Shown in pieces: positions 17,893-27,458 of a stretch of 64,000 bases of DNA. A model generated the notes under the pieces. That model had not been told where the DNA came from. It ran no database searches and saw only the letters and a list, made by a program, of their open reading frames with translations. Made by a program: the position numbers and the translations under genes. The stretch is from Clostridiales bacterium Firm_08 (GTDB taxonomy: Bacteria > Bacillota > Clostridia > Oscillospirales > QAKW01), in assembly GCA_001604045.1 (NCBI GenBank), contig LVAN01000021.1:1-64000 (forward strand), written 5' to 3'. Position 1 is the stretch's first letter; each line of letters opens with the position of its first letter.

Positions 17893-18966
17893 TTATTTCC
17901 AAATACGGATCTTGCCGTTTTCCTGGAGTTTTTTCAAAACGATGACGGTGATGGGCAAGAGGAACATTCCGATCACGCCGAACAACTGGAGTCCGACATA
18001 GATACAGAAAAGAGTAACGATGGGAAGGAGACCCACGTGATCCCCGATGATTTTCGGCTCCAGGATCTGACGGACGATCGTGATAAAAATATAAATGCAG
18101 ATCAACGTCAACGCCCTTGTGGAATGTCCTAAAATCAACTCGATGACAGACCAGGGGATCAAAACCGTCCCGACCCCGAGCACGGGAAGGATGTCAACGA
18201 TAGAAATGAAAAACGCCAAAGTGATCGCCGGTTTGAAACCGAAGATCAGAAACGCGGCGGAAAGTTCCACGAAGGTTACCATCATCAACATAAAGTAGGA
18301 ACGGATATATTTGAGGACGGTATCAAAGAAGTATCTTTTGGAGTCGAGCAGGACTTCTCTGACTTTTGGATTGAATTGACGAAGCAGAAAGGCCTTGATC
18401 GTCGGAAACGTCGCGGACATAAAATAGGTCGATACGATCGTTACAAGCATATAAATGATGGTGCTCGGAAGTGAGGAAAGAAAATTCCCGGCATATTTTA
18501 CGGCGCCTTTTCCGAGAGAACCGGACAGCAGATCGGCATAGTTGTAATTTTTCAGGAACGTCAGGAGATTTGTTAGATATTTTCCCGCTGAACCGGAAAA
18601 AAGATGATCGTATTTTACCGGAATATTATTTACAAATGCCGTCAGTTGTTCAATATACTTGGTGATATCGGAAAGAAGAGATTTGACTTCTGATATGATT
18701 GAGCCGGAAAGCAGAACGAACAGACTGATCAATATGGCGAATAGAAGCGTAAGGGTCAGGATACATGCCGGATTACGCTTGAAGCGCCATTTGCGGATCA
18801 TAAACCTTATGACAGGTTCGGTCACAAGGCAGATGCCGAAAGCGATCACAAAGGGTGAGATCCAGAAAAATACAAATTTAAAAAAGAAATAGATCAACCC
18901 GAGAATGACGGCAAGAAAAGCGACATTTATAATAAATCTAAGGCGGTTATGTTCTCTTTCTGTCAA
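17893..18966 (-). CDS. AI-2E family transporter (YtvI/PerM-like permease)
   Basis: Polytopic membrane protein of 357 residues in the AI-2E family, whose members include the E. coli AI-2 exporter TqsA, PerM and Bacillus YtvI. Two hydrophobic hairpins lie at the N terminus, followed by a soluble stretch. The conserved core is DILPVLGVGTVLIPW and the final membrane block has LEPKIIGDHVGLLP. The start is a TTG at 18966-18964, seven bases after a perfect AAGGAGG; the longer frame upstream runs through the promoter. The transported substrate cannot be predicted. Confidence 0.87.
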   Translation of the reverse strand: MTEREHNRLRFIINVAFLAVILGLIYFFFKFVFFWISPFVIAFGICLVTEPVIRFMIRKWRFKRNPACILTLTLLFAILISLFVLLSGSIISEVKSLLSDITKYIEQLTAFVNNIPVKYDHLFSGSAGKYLTNLLTFLKNYNYADLLSGSLGKGAVKYAGNFLSSLPSTIIYMLVTIVSTYFMSATFPTIKAFLLRQFNPKVREVLLDSKRYFFDTVLKYIRSYFMLMMVTFVELSAAFLIFGFKPAITLAFFISIVDILPVLGVGTVLIPWSVIELILGHSTRALTLICIYIFITIVRQILEPKIIGDHVGLLPIVTLFCIYVGLQLFGVIGMFLLPITVIVLKKLQENGKIRIWK

Positions 18967-18989
18967 TTCGATCCCTCCTTTATTCTTAT

Positions 18990-19017
18990 ATTTTATCACA
19001 TAATAAAAAATATTCAA
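18990..19017 (-). promoter_or_regulatory. Promoter for the AI-2E transporter gene
   Basis: Minus strand TTGAAT (19012-19017), 16-base spacer, TAAAAT (18990-18995) preceded by TG one base upstream (extended -10), 23 bases before the TTG start. Confidence 0.7.
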
Positions 19018-19045
19018 GTTTTTGTCCGCATATTTTGGCGATGAC

Positions 19046-19074
19046 TTGCTTTTTTTTATATAGGATGGTATAAT
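19046..19074 (+). promoter_or_regulatory. Sigma-A type promoter for hom
   Basis: TTGCTT (19046-19051), 17-base spacer, perfect TATAAT (19069-19074), 33 bases before the start. Confidence 0.78.
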
Positions 19075-19107
19075 GTCCAATATCAATCGAAATGGAACGG
19101 AGAAAAA

Positions 19108-20322
19108 ATGAAAGCAGCAGTATTAGGATACGGCGTTGTCGGAAGCGGCGTCGTGGAGGTTTTGATCAATAATAAAGACGTTGTCGCAAAAAACGCCGGA
19201 GAGCCGATCGACATCAAATATATCCTTGATATTCGTGATTTTCCGGATCATCCGCTCTCATCTTTTTTTACAAAGGATTTTGAAACGATCGTAAATGATC
19301 CTGAAGTCGGGATCGTCGTTGAGGTGATCGGCGGGACCGAACCGGCGTTCACATTCGTCAAAAGGGCCCTTTGCGCGGGGAAAAACGTGGTAACGTCTAA
19401 TAAAGAACTTGTCGCGGCCAAAGGGGACGTTCTTTTGCAGGCGGCAAGAGATAATAATGTTAATTTTATGTTCGAGGCGGCCGTTGGGGGCGGTATCCCG
19501 ATCATTCGTCCGATCACGGTTTGCCTTGCCGCCAACCGGATCGAGCGTATTTACGGGATTCTGAACGGTACGACGAACTACATTTTGTCGATCATAATCA
19601 ATGAGGGATATTCGTTTGAGGAAGCGTTAAAGAAGGCACAGCAAAACGGCTATGCGGAAGCAAATCCCGCCGCTGACATCGACGGCATCGACGCTTGCAG
19701 AAAGATCGCGATCCTCGCGTCTCTCGCGTTTGGCGTGAGAGTGGATCCCGATCGTATTCCCACAGAGGGGATCAGAGGACTTGATATTCGAGACGTAGAG
19801 CTTGCCAAAAAAGCCGATTATGTCATCAAACTTCTCGGCGTATGCGAGCAATACGAAAACGGTAAGATTTATGCCGCCGTCGCGCCGTTCTTTTTGCCGA
19901 AGGACAGCAAACTCGCGGGATGCGAGGACGTGTTCAACGAGATCCACGTGGAAGGAAACGCCGCGGGGGAAACGTCGTTTTACGGACGGGGCGCCGGCAA
20001 ACTGCCGACGGCAAGCGCGGTCGTTGCGGATATGATCGATTGTGTTCTGCACAAGGATATGCGCAAAGACATATATTGGGCAAATCCGGCGGAGGATGTG
20101 ATGGCGGATATCCGGGTAAAGGAGACGGCATTTTACGCACGTTTTCAAGGCGACGCGCAGATCATCAGGGAGCATCTCGAAGTGCAGTCTGAGATCTTGT
20201 CGAATGACGGCGAGTATGCCGCGATCTTTACTGCCATGCCGGAGAAAAGGTTTTTTGAGAAGATCGACGCTATGCAAACGTCTTACGGTATCAAACTGTT
20301 GGCAAAGTATCGTTTGTTTTAG
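19108..20322 (+). CDS. hom: Homoserine dehydrogenase
   Basis: Reduces aspartate semialdehyde to homoserine with NAD(P)H, the branch point to threonine and methionine. The N-terminal Rossmann motif is GYGVVGSGV (residues 7-15). The catalytic domain has the signature LNGTTNYIL and AANPAADIDGIDACRK, containing the catalytic Asp/Lys region. The 404-residue length leaves about 90 residues for a C-terminal ACT-like regulatory domain, which would sense threonine. No thrB or thrC is adjacent, so the gene stands alone. Confidence 0.94.
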   Translation: MKAAVLGYGVVGSGVVEVLINNKDVVAKNAGEPIDIKYILDIRDFPDHPLSSFFTKDFETIVNDPEVGIVVEVIGGTEPAFTFVKRALCAGKNVVTSNKELVAAKGDVLLQAARDNNVNFMFEAAVGGGIPIIRPITVCLAANRIERIYGILNGTTNYILSIIINEGYSFEEALKKAQQNGYAEANPAADIDGIDACRKIAILASLAFGVRVDPDRIPTEGIRGLDIRDVELAKKADYVIKLLGVCEQYENGKIYAAVAPFFLPKDSKLAGCEDVFNEIHVEGNAAGETSFYGRGAGKLPTASAVVADMIDCVLHKDMRKDIYWANPAEDVMADIRVKETAFYARFQGDAQIIREHLEVQSEILSNDGEYAAIFTAMPEKRFFEKIDAMQTSYGIKLLAKYRLF

Positions 20323-20353
20323 CGGCGCGCTTGAATTATGCCGTCATAGGACG

Positions 20354-20383
20354 GAATAGGGCAAGCAGGCTATCACATATAAT
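20354..20383 (+). promoter_or_regulatory. Candidate sigma-E (mother-cell) promoter for sigK
   Basis: GAATAGG (20354-20360), 15-base spacer, CATATAAT (20376-20383). These match the known Bacillus sigma-E pattern (kmATATT, 14-15, CATACAnT) at five of seven and seven of eight positions. The expected start site, around 20390, lies inside the hom terminator palindrome. No sigma-A promoter is evident for sigK. Confidence 0.5.
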
Positions 20384-20416
20384 ATGTCACGGCGTACGCC
20401 GTGACATATTTTTTTA
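20381..20416 (+). terminator. Intrinsic terminator of hom
   Basis: A 30-base perfect palindrome (20381-20410) forms a 13-base stem with a GTAC loop. It is followed by an unbroken T run to 20415. It sits immediately upstream of sigK, and its 5' arm overlaps the candidate sigma-E -10 box. Confidence 0.88.
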
Positions 20417-20426
20417 GGTGATCGCT

Positions 20427-21125
20427 ATGACCGGACTTCTCGGAACTTTGTTTGAAAATTTTTCTTTTTTAATGCTGTTCGTCGGAAACGCTTCTTCTTT
20501 TCTGAAACCGCTGACGAAGGCGGAGGAACAGTATTATCTTGAGAGATACGCCAAAGGGGATGAAAAAGCGCGCAGTGTGCTGATCGAAAGAAATCTGCGC
20601 TTGGTCGTCCATATCGTAAAAAAGTACTATACAAACGGTGAGGAACAGGAGGATCTGATCTCTATCGGCACGATCGGATTGATCAAAGGGATAGATTCTT
20701 TTAAAGGCTCCAAAAAGACTCGGTTATCTACGTATTGCGCGCGGTGTATCGAAAATGAAGTGTTGATGCATTTCAGAAGGCTTAAGAAACTAAACGGAGA
20801 GGTTTTCATGTCCGATCCGCTGGAAACCGATAAAGATGGAAATACCATCACTTTTCAGGATATCATTTCAAAAGATGACGATATGCTGGAAGGGATCATT
20901 TTTAAAAACAATCTTAAAAAAATATATGACTATGTCGATAGGCTTGAGCCGAGGGAAAAGATGATCATATCTCTCCGTTACGGTTTATATGACACCAAGC
21001 CGCATACACAAAAACAAGTGGCAAGCAAACTCGCCATTTCCAGAAGTTATGTTTCCCGTATAGAGAAAAGAGCGATCGAGAAACTGACCGAGGAATTTGA
21101 ACAAAATAAGGACCGCATCAAATGA
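20427..21125 (+). CDS. sigK: Sporulation sigma factor SigK (late mother cell)
   Basis: RNA polymerase sigma factor for late mother-cell genes (coat, cortex maturation). The 233 residues include a hydrophobic N terminus of about 20 residues that matches the pro-sequence of pro-sigma-K. Region 2 has ERNLRLVVHIVKKYY and EDLISIGTIGLIKGID, and region 4 has ISRSYVSRIEKRA. The coding frame is whole, with no skin-type insertion. ATG 20427 follows AGGTGA by six bases; the in-frame GTG at 20418 lies in that site. Pro-sequence retention implies activation by a SpoIVFB-like intramembrane protease elsewhere. Confidence 0.93.
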   Translation: MTGLLGTLFENFSFLMLFVGNASSFLKPLTKAEEQYYLERYAKGDEKARSVLIERNLRLVVHIVKKYYTNGEEQEDLISIGTIGLIKGIDSFKGSKKTRLSTYCARCIENEVLMHFRRLKKLNGEVFMSDPLETDKDGNTITFQDIISKDDDMLEGIIFKNNLKKIYDYVDRLEPREKMIISLRYGLYDTKPHTQKQVASKLAISRSYVSRIEKRAIEKLTEEFEQNKDRIK

Positions 21126-21137
21126 TGCGGTCCTTTT
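21108..21137. terminator. Bidirectional terminator between sigK and the rpsF operon
   Basis: Stem AAGGACCGCATCA (21108-21120) with its complement 21123-21135 and a two-base apex, followed by TTTT. The 5' arm includes the last codons of sigK. Read on the minus strand it ends rpsR. Confidence 0.75.
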
Positions 21138-21140
21138 GAG

Positions 21141-21380
21141 TTATTCGTTCGTGTAGGGCAGCAGCGCGATGTGCCGTGCTCTCTTGATAGCGGTCATCAG
21201 TTCTCTCTGATGCTTGGCGCACGTGCCGGTGACGCGTCTGGGAAGAATTTTTCCGCGTTCGGAAACGTATTTCTTCAAAGTGGCGATATCTTTATAATCA
21301 ATGGACTCCACTTTATCGACGCAGAAAGAGCAAACTTTTCTTCTGGGCTTTCTTGCTCTGAAATTTCTTTCTTTCTCCAT
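21141..21380 (-). CDS. rpsR: 30S ribosomal protein S18
   Basis: Small-subunit ribosomal protein that pairs with S6 on the 16S platform. The 79-residue protein has the S18 core [18 protein letters not shown] and the ending [17 protein letters not shown] near residue 17, with a later C-x2-H, gives the zinc-ribbon-like C+ form. It is the last gene of rpsF-ssb-rpsR, 24 bases after ssb. Confidence 0.97.
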   Translation of the reverse strand: MEKERNFRARKPRRKVCSFCVDKVESIDYKDIATLKKYVSERGKILPRRVTGTCAKHQRELMTAIKRARHIALLPYTNE

Positions 21381-21404
21381 TTTTAGGTTTACCTCCGTTC
21401 AGAT

Positions 21405-21833
21405 TTAGAAGGGGAGGTCGTCATCTTCTACTTCTTCAAATTCCACATCGTTTCCACCCGCGACAGGGGGAGCGGTAAAGGTTTGAGGTTCAGTAGCAGT
21501 ATTGGCTGACTCCCGTTTGGACTCGACGAATTGCGCTTCGTCGGCAATGACCTCGATCGCGGTGCGCTTGTTTCCGTTTTTATCCTCATAATTACGGGAT
21601 TGCAGCGAGCCGACGATGCCGATCAGTTGTCCTTTCATAAAGAATTTGCAAACGAATTCCGCGGTGTTTCTCCAGGTGACGATATTGATGAAGTCGGTCC
21701 CGTACGTGCCGTCCGCGCTTTTATAATTGCGCTGTACGGCGATGGAAAAACTGCAAATGGAAACGCCGTTCGCAGTCTTTTTCAGTTCCGGCTGTGCCGT
21801 CAGTCTTCCGATCAGAACTACCTTGTTGATCAT
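21405..21833 (-). CDS. ssb: Single-stranded DNA-binding protein
   Basis: Binds and protects ssDNA in replication, recombination and repair. The 142-residue protein has a single OB-fold (MINKVVLIGRLTAQPEL, then WRNTAEFVCKFFMKGQLIGIVG) and a flexible linker. It ends in the canonical acidic tip DDDLPF, which recruits partner enzymes. It lies between the genes for S6 and S18, the standard arrangement in Bacillota. Confidence 0.97.
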   Translation of the reverse strand: MINKVVLIGRLTAQPELKKTANGVSICSFSIAVQRNYKSADGTYGTDFINIVTWRNTAEFVCKFFMKGQLIGIVGSLQSRNYEDKNGNKRTAIEVIADEAQFVESKRESANTATEPQTFTAPPVAGGNDVEFEEVEDDDLPF

Positions 21834-21845
21834 ATTGCACCTTCC

Positions 21846-22142
21846 TTACTTTTCTTCCTTGCTTACAGTCAAGGAACGCATGATACTGTCATTGATGTTG
21901 TACACACGCTCGAGCTCCGCGGGAAAGTCGATCGGTGCTTCGAATGTGATCAAAACATAGTGACCTTCGTTCAGGAACTCAATGGGATAAGCCAATTTTT
22001 TGATGCCCCAGTCATCAACGGTTTCCACTTTGCCATGCTTGTCGATCAGCGTTTTGAACTTTTCGAGAAGCGTCGCAAAATCTTCTTCCGTCAAATTTGG
22101 CTTGGCAATAAAAATCGTCTCATACTTACGCATTCCAGCCAT
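21846..22142 (-). CDS. rpsF: 30S ribosomal protein S6
   Basis: Small-subunit protein partner of S18. The 98 residues show the S6 pattern YETIFIAKPNLTEED, WGIKKLAYPIEFLNEGHYVLITFEA and the closing NINDSIMRSLTV. AGGAGGTG lies six bases before the ATG. The leader between promoter and start holds a small hairpin (22170-22174 with 22179-22183), where an S6:S18 autoregulatory element would be expected. Only a five-base stem is visible, so I do not call the element. Confidence 0.97.
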   Translation of the reverse strand: MAGMRKYETIFIAKPNLTEEDFATLLEKFKTLIDKHGKVETVDDWGIKKLAYPIEFLNEGHYVLITFEAPIDFPAELERVYNINDSIMRSLTVSKEEK

Positions 22143-22199
22143 AATTACACCTCCTTTTGGACATTAGGCCTCACCTTAGTGAGACAAGGATACTCATTT

Positions 22200-22227
22200 A
22201 TCATACCATATTTTAGGAATATGTCAA
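22200..22227 (-). promoter_or_regulatory. Sigma-A promoter of the rpsF-ssb-rpsR operon
   Basis: Minus strand perfect TTGACA (22222-22227), 16-base spacer, TATGAT (22200-22205). It is one of the strongest promoters in the window, as expected for a ribosomal protein operon. Confidence 0.82.
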
Positions 22228-22250
22228 GTGTTTTTTTGTTTATAATATGG

Positions 22251-22279
22251 TTTACAGACATTCGTTTTTGTGATATAAT
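22251..22279 (+). promoter_or_regulatory. Sigma-A promoter of uvrB-uvrA
   Basis: TTTACA (22251-22256), 17-base spacer, perfect TATAAT (22274-22279) with an upstream TG one base away (extended -10). I did not find a convincing LexA box in the flanking bases. Confidence 0.78.
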
Positions 22280-22313
22280 CCAAAGTAGATTTTTATAATG
22301 GAGAGTTGTGGGC

Positions 22314-24269
22314 GTGGAGCATTTTGTTCTCAAATCAAAATTCAGCCCGACAGGGGATCAGCCGGAAGCGATCGATAAAATCGTTTCGGGATACCGTATG
22401 GGAAAAAACCAGCAGGTCCTCAAAGGCGTTACCGGATCGGGAAAAACATTTACAATGGCAAACGTTATCGAACGGATGAATATGCCCACCCTGATATTGG
22501 AGCCCAACAAAACGCTGGCGGCGCAAATATGCGGAGAACTGCGCGAATTTTTTCCGGAAAACGCCGTTGAATATTTTGTTTCCTATTACGACTACTATCA
22601 GCCGGAAGCGTATATTCCTTCATCGGATACCTATATTGAGAAAGACAGCGCCATCAACGATGAGATCGATAAATTGAGACACAGCGCGACGTTTTCTCTT
22701 TTGGAGCGCAGGGATACGATCATTGTGGCGTCCGTTTCCTGCATTTACAGTCTGGGAGATCCGAAAGACTATCGGGAAATGGTCATATCGCTGCGTCCGG
22801 GGATGAGACTTGATCGTGACGCTGTTATTGAAAAGCTTGTTAACAATCATTATGACCGCAATGATATCGATTTTTCCCGCAACAAATTCCGCGTGCGTGG
22901 AGATGTTTTGGAGATCTATCCGTCCGGCTATACCGATAAGATCATTCGGGTAGAATTTTTCGGGGATGAGATCGACAGGATCTCGGAGGTGGACTTTCTG
23001 ACGGGCAGACCGATCGCGATCTTATCACACGCGGCGATCTATCCCGCCACCCATTATATTACAACAGAGGACAAGATGGAAGCCGCCATTCGCGAGATCG
23101 AAAGAGAACTTGCGGAACGGATCTCGTATTTCAAAAGCAACAATCTGCTCTTGGAGGCGCAGCGGATCGAACAGCGAACAAAGTACGATATTGAAATGCT
23201 GCGGGAGATCGGGTTCTGCAGCGGCGTGGAGAATTACAGCCGTATTATGAGCGGTCGTCCCGCCGGCAGTACGCCGTATACGCTTTTTGACTTTTTCCCC
23301 GATGATTTTCTGCTTATCGTTGACGAGTCACACGTCGCGATCCCGCAGGTCAGAGGAATGTACGGCGGAGACCGTTCCCGCAAGGAAAGTCTTGTCAGAT
23401 ACGGTTTTCGTCTGCCGTCGGCGCTTGATAACCGTCCGCTGAATTTCGGCGAATTCGAAAAGAAATTCAGCCGCGCGCTTTACGTCAGCGCAACACCCGG
23501 AGAATATGAAACGTCGCACGGCGAGCAGGTCGTTGAGCAGATCATTCGTCCTACGGGCCTGCTGGATCCCGAGATCGTTGTCAAACCAAGCGAGGGACAG
23601 ATCGATGATCTTTTGTCGGAGATCCATATTCGGACCGAACGTAAAGAACGGGTACTGATCACAACGCTCACCAAACGGATGGCGGAGGATCTGACGGCTT
23701 TTATGGAATCGCATGGCGTTAAGGTACGCTATATGCACCACGATGTGGACACAATGGAACGTATGGAGATCATACGGGACCTGCGAATGGGCGTATTCGA
23801 CGTTTTGGTAGGCATCAACCTGCTGCGAGAGGGGCTGGACATCCCGGAGGTGTCGCTTGTGGCGATCCTTGATGCGGACAAAGAGGGTTTTTTGCGCAGT
23901 GAAACGTCTTTGATACAGACAGTCGGCAGAGCCGCGAGAAACGCGTCGGGGCAGGTCATTATGTACGGAGACCAGGTGACGCCGTCTATGGAGCGCGCCA
24001 TCGGGGAAACCAACCGCCGCCGCGCAAAACAAAAAGCGTATAATGAAAAACACGGTATTACGCCGACAACGATACAAAAAGAGGTGCGGGACGTTTTGGA
24101 GATATCCAGCACGAAGGATATCGAAACGCTCAAACCTTCCGGATCCCGCAAGGACAGGGAGCGTATGATCAAGGATCTGACCCGTCAGATGCAGCAGGCG
24201 TCCAAGATGCTTGAATTTGAATACGCGGCTGTTTTGAGGGATAAAATAGAGGAACTTCGCAAAAGTTAG
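22314..24269 (+). CDS. uvrB: Excinuclease ABC subunit B
   Basis: Damage-verifying helicase-like subunit of nucleotide excision repair; it loads on DNA from UvrA and recruits UvrC. The 651 residues show Walker [11 protein letters not shown] and the beta-hairpin region with [12 protein letters not shown]. Helicase motif II appears as [10 protein letters not shown], and motif VI-type QTVGRAARN near the end. A C-terminal UVR domain binds UvrC. GTG 22314 is favoured because GGAGAG lies eight bases upstream; the GTG at 22308 is too close to it. Confidence 0.97.
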   Translation: MEHFVLKSKFSPTGDQPEAIDKIVSGYRMGKNQQVLKGVTGSGKTFTMANVIERMNMPTLILEPNKTLAAQICGELREFFPENAVEYFVSYYDYYQPEAYIPSSDTYIEKDSAINDEIDKLRHSATFSLLERRDTIIVASVSCIYSLGDPKDYREMVISLRPGMRLDRDAVIEKLVNNHYDRNDIDFSRNKFRVRGDVLEIYPSGYTDKIIRVEFFGDEIDRISEVDFLTGRPIAILSHAAIYPATHYITTEDKMEAAIREIERELAERISYFKSNNLLLEAQRIEQRTKYDIEMLREIGFCSGVENYSRIMSGRPAGSTPYTLFDFFPDDFLLIVDESHVAIPQVRGMYGGDRSRKESLVRYGFRLPSALDNRPLNFGEFEKKFSRALYVSATPGEYETSHGEQVVEQIIRPTGLLDPEIVVKPSEGQIDDLLSEIHIRTERKERVLITTLTKRMAEDLTAFMESHGVKVRYMHHDVDTMERMEIIRDLRMGVFDVLVGINLLREGLDIPEVSLVAILDADKEGFLRSETSLIQTVGRAARNASGQVIMYGDQVTPSMERAIGETNRRRAKQKAYNEKHGITPTTIQKEVRDVLEISSTKDIETLKPSGSRKDRERMIKDLTRQMQQASKMLEFEYAAVLRDKIEELRKS

Positions 24270-24280
24270 GAGATCAGTGC

Positions 24281-27100
24281 GTGGAAAAATATATCACTAT
24301 AAAAGGCGCGAAAGAAAACAACCTGAAAAATATAAACGTACGTTTGCCGCGGGATAAGTTTATCGTTTTTACGGGACTTTCCGGCTCAGGAAAGTCGTCC
24401 CTCGCGTTTGACACGATCTACGCGGAGGGACAGCGAAGGTATGTCGAAAGCCTGTCCTCATACGCGCGTATGTTTTTAGGACAGATGGACAAGCCGGACG
24501 TGGAATCCATTGACGGACTTTCGCCCGCTATTTCGATCGACCAAAAGACGACGTCGAAAAATCCGCGGTCTACCGTGGGAACGGTGACGGAAATATATGA
24601 TTATCTCCGTTTGATGTACGCGAGGATCGGCAGGCCGCATTGCCCGGTCTGCGGCAGAGAGATCTCTATGCAGACAGTGGATCAGATCGTCGATCAGATC
24701 CTGTCGCTGCCGGAGGGCACAAAGATCAACGTTTTAGCGCCCGTTATACGTAAACGAAAAGGGGAACACAAAAAACTGCTGGAGGAAGCGGAACGGAACG
24801 GATATGTCCGCGTCCGCGTCGACGGCGATATTTACGATCTTTCCGAGGAGATCACGCTGGAAAAAAACATCAAACACGATATCGAGATCGTTATCGATCG
24901 ACTGGTCGTCCGTCCCTCGATTCGCTCAAGGCTCAGCGACTCCATTGAAACGGCGCTTCATAACGCGAAGGGCATTGTGATTGTAAATGTCATTGATAAA
25001 GAGGATCTCGTTTTTTCGCAGAATTACGCTTGCCCGGAACACGGTACGACGATCTCCGAGCTGACGCCGCGGATGTTTTCTTTTAACAACCCGTTCGGGG
25101 CTTGTCCGAAGTGCGACGGCATCGGGCATATGATGCGTATCGACGAGACCGCCGTGGTCTCCGATGAGCGGCTGTCTTTGAATGAGGGCGCCATCAAAGC
25201 AAGCGGCTGGCATTCGGGATACGGTGATTCCATCGCGAATATGTATTTGCACTCTCTCGCGCGGACTTATGATTTTTCGCTTGACACACCCTATAAAGAT
25301 CTGCCGAAATCCGTTAAAGACGTTATTCTGTACGGCACAGGCGACCGGGAGATCGAGATCGGCAAACTGTACAGTTCCCATAAACGTTATGGACCGTTTG
25401 AGGGCGTCATCACCAATCTTGAGAGACGATATCACGAAACGAACAGCGAATTTATGCGGCAGATGATCGAGACGATCATGGTCGAGACGGATTGCAAATT
25501 GTGCGGCGGCACAAGACTGAAAAAAGAAGTGTTGTCCGTCACGGTGGCGGGGCTCAATATCCATGAGATGTGCTCGATGCCGGTCAGCAAACTGCTTCCG
25601 TTTATAGAAAAGATCAAACTGACGGAGCGCGAGGAAACCATTGCTCATCAGATCTTGATCGAGATCCGCAACCGTCTTAAATTCCTCAACAGCGTGGGTT
25701 TATCCTATTTGACATTGTCCCGTTCCGCGGGGACATTATCCGGAGGGGAGAGCCAACGTATCCGCCTTGCCACACAGATCGGCTCGGCGCTTGTCGGCGT
25801 CCTTTATATCCTTGACGAACCGAGTATAGGACTGCATCAAAGGGACAATGACAAACTGCTTGCCACTTTGAAGCAGCTTCGTGATCAGGGCAATACGGTC
25901 ATCGTTGTGGAACATGACGAGGATACCATACGCGCCGCGGATCATGTGCTGGATATCGGTCCCGGTGCCGGGATACACGGCGGCGATGTTGTCGTACAGG
26001 GTACTCCGGAGCAGGTGATGGCTTGTAAATCATCTATCACGGGACAGTATCTCAGCAAAGCAAAATATATTCCCATTCCGGAAACGAGACGCAAAGGACG
26101 CGATGAGTTCCTGGAAGTGATCGGGGCAACGGAAAACAACCTGAAAGGGATCGACGTCAGTATCCCGCTCGGGACATTTACCTGCGTGACGGGGGTAAGC
26201 GGCTCGGGTAAATCCTCGCTTGTCAACAATGTCCTTTCAAAAGTGCTTTCCGGAGAATTGAACCGCGCGAAAACAGTCGCCGGACATTATAAAGAGATCA
26301 AAGGCCTTGAATACCTTGACAAGGTCATTACCATCGATCAGTCGCCGATCGGCAGGACGCCGCGTTCCAATCCGGCGACGTACACCTCCGTTTTCTCCGA
26401 TATACGGACGCTGTTTGCGAGCACACAGAGCGCTAAAGCGCGCGGTTACGGACCGGGACGATTTTCCTTCAATGTGCGCGGCGGTCGGTGCGAGGCGTGC
26501 CAGGGTGACGGCATCATAAAGATCGAAATGCACTTTTTGCCGGATATCTACGTGCCTTGCGAGGTCTGCAAAGGGGCGCGGTACAGTCAGGAAACACTGG
26601 AGGTCAGGTACAAGGGAAAGTCTATTTCCGATGTTTTAGAAATGACGGTGGAGGAAGGAATGCATTTCTTTGAGAGCATTCCCAGGATCTACCGAAAGCT
26701 CAAGACCCTGTATGACGTCGGTCTTTCCTATATCAAGATCGGACAGTCTTCCACAACGCTTTCCGGCGGAGAGGCACAGCGTGTCAAACTCGCGACGGAA
26801 CTTTCCAAGCGCCCCACGGGTCGGACCATCTATATTCTGGATGAACCGACGACCGGACTTCACACGGCGGATGTCCACAAGCTGATCGAGGTCTTGCAGC
26901 GCCTTGTAGACGCGGGGAATACCGTTCTTGTGATCGAGCATAATCTTGACGTGATCAAAACAGCGGACTATATCATAGATCTGGGACCCGAAGGGGGAGA
27001 CGCCGGCGGCCGTGTTATTGCCAGCGGCACGCCGGAAGAAGTGACGAAATGTAAAAAAAGTCATACGGGCAAATATTTGAAACTTGTTGGGATAAAATAA
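24281..27100 (+). CDS. uvrA: Excinuclease ABC subunit A
   Basis: Damage-sensing ABC-type ATPase dimer of nucleotide excision repair. The 939-residue protein has two ABC modules: Walker [11 protein letters not shown] near residue 30 and [10 protein letters not shown] near 637, and two LSGGE signatures. It also has zinc modules CPVCGR and CEACQGDG with CEVCKGAR. It starts with GTG behind AGGAG, 11 bases after uvrB, so the two are one operon. It ends at a terminator hairpin. Confidence 0.97.
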   Translation: MEKYITIKGAKENNLKNINVRLPRDKFIVFTGLSGSGKSSLAFDTIYAEGQRRYVESLSSYARMFLGQMDKPDVESIDGLSPAISIDQKTTSKNPRSTVGTVTEIYDYLRLMYARIGRPHCPVCGREISMQTVDQIVDQILSLPEGTKINVLAPVIRKRKGEHKKLLEEAERNGYVRVRVDGDIYDLSEEITLEKNIKHDIEIVIDRLVVRPSIRSRLSDSIETALHNAKGIVIVNVIDKEDLVFSQNYACPEHGTTISELTPRMFSFNNPFGACPKCDGIGHMMRIDETAVVSDERLSLNEGAIKASGWHSGYGDSIANMYLHSLARTYDFSLDTPYKDLPKSVKDVILYGTGDREIEIGKLYSSHKRYGPFEGVITNLERRYHETNSEFMRQMIETIMVETDCKLCGGTRLKKEVLSVTVAGLNIHEMCSMPVSKLLPFIEKIKLTEREETIAHQILIEIRNRLKFLNSVGLSYLTLSRSAGTLSGGESQRIRLATQIGSALVGVLYILDEPSIGLHQRDNDKLLATLKQLRDQGNTVIVVEHDEDTIRAADHVLDIGPGAGIHGGDVVVQGTPEQVMACKSSITGQYLSKAKYIPIPETRRKGRDEFLEVIGATENNLKGIDVSIPLGTFTCVTGVSGSGKSSLVNNVLSKVLSGELNRAKTVAGHYKEIKGLEYLDKVITIDQSPIGRTPRSNPATYTSVFSDIRTLFASTQSAKARGYGPGRFSFNVRGGRCEACQGDGIIKIEMHFLPDIYVPCEVCKGARYSQETLEVRYKGKSISDVLEMTVEEGMHFFESIPRIYRKLKTLYDVGLSYIKIGQSSTTLSGGEAQRVKLATELSKRPTGRTIYILDEPTTGLHTADVHKLIEVLQRLVDAGNTVLVIEHNLDVIKTADYIIDLGPEGGDAGGRVIASGTPEEVTKCKKSHTGKYLKLVGIK

Positions 27101-27107
27101 TAAATAG

Positions 27108-27136
27108 GGCGTTGGAAACATTATGTTTCCAACGCC
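27108..27136. terminator. Bidirectional terminator between uvrA and the gerQ-like gene
   Basis: Thirteen-base stem GGCGTTGGAAACA (27108-27120) with TGTTTCCAACGCC (27124-27136), flanked by AT-rich runs on both sides. Confidence 0.8.
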
Positions 27137-27141
27137 TTATT

Positions 27142-27447
27142 TCAGCTTTTTTTCTTGCAGGTCATAAATTTTATGGAATAAAGATCGCAGATCGTAGAAC
27201 GTCCTGTCTGTTCGTCAAGCAGGGAAACAAAGTTGAGCCCCACGTCATCCAGGATCCCTTCTTTGATGACCGTATTATTGGTGCCGATCAAAAACTCGAT
27301 TTGCACATAATTGCCGAGATGATCGAGCAGCGCCTGCTGCATACTGCCGTCGTATTCTTTTGATCTGATGATTTTGACTGTACTTTCCGGTTCAGCCGAC
27401 GCCTTTACCGAGCCGGTAAGATCGGGATAATTCGGAATGTTTTTCAT
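27142..27447 (-). CDS. GerQ-like spore germination/coat protein
   Basis: A 101-residue protein whose C-terminal 65 residues follow the pattern of GerQ, the coat protein that holds the cortex-lytic enzyme CwlJ in Bacillus spores. It shows a short amphipathic lead-in, then V-x-IEFLIGTN, KEGILDDVG, LLDEQTGRS and a final DLYSIKF. It lacks the long Gln-rich N terminus of Bacillus GerQ. I chose ATG 27447 because AAAGGAGG precedes it; the frame upstream overlaps cwlJ and has no support. The gene directly follows cwlJ, the arrangement seen in several Bacillus genomes, which is the best support for the name. Confidence 0.6.
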   Translation of the reverse strand: MKNIPNYPDLTGSVKASAEPESTVKIIRSKEYDGSMQQALLDHLGNYVQIEFLIGTNNTVIKEGILDDVGLNFVSLLDEQTGRSTICDLYSIKFMTCKKKS

Positions 27448-27458
27448 GCTGCCTCCTT

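Noticed and set aside
20427..21125. Skin-type prophage interruption of sigK
   Set aside because: The sigK frame is continuous with regions 2 to 4 intact, so there is no element to excise.
22143..22199. S6:S18 autoregulatory leader ahead of rpsF
   Set aside because: An element is expected in Bacillota, but only a five-base hairpin is visible and I could not match the required CCG-containing bulge with confidence.
22251..22310. LexA/SOS box at uvrB
   Set aside because: I looked for a GAAC-N4-GTTC-type site around the promoter and found none, so SOS control is not claimed.
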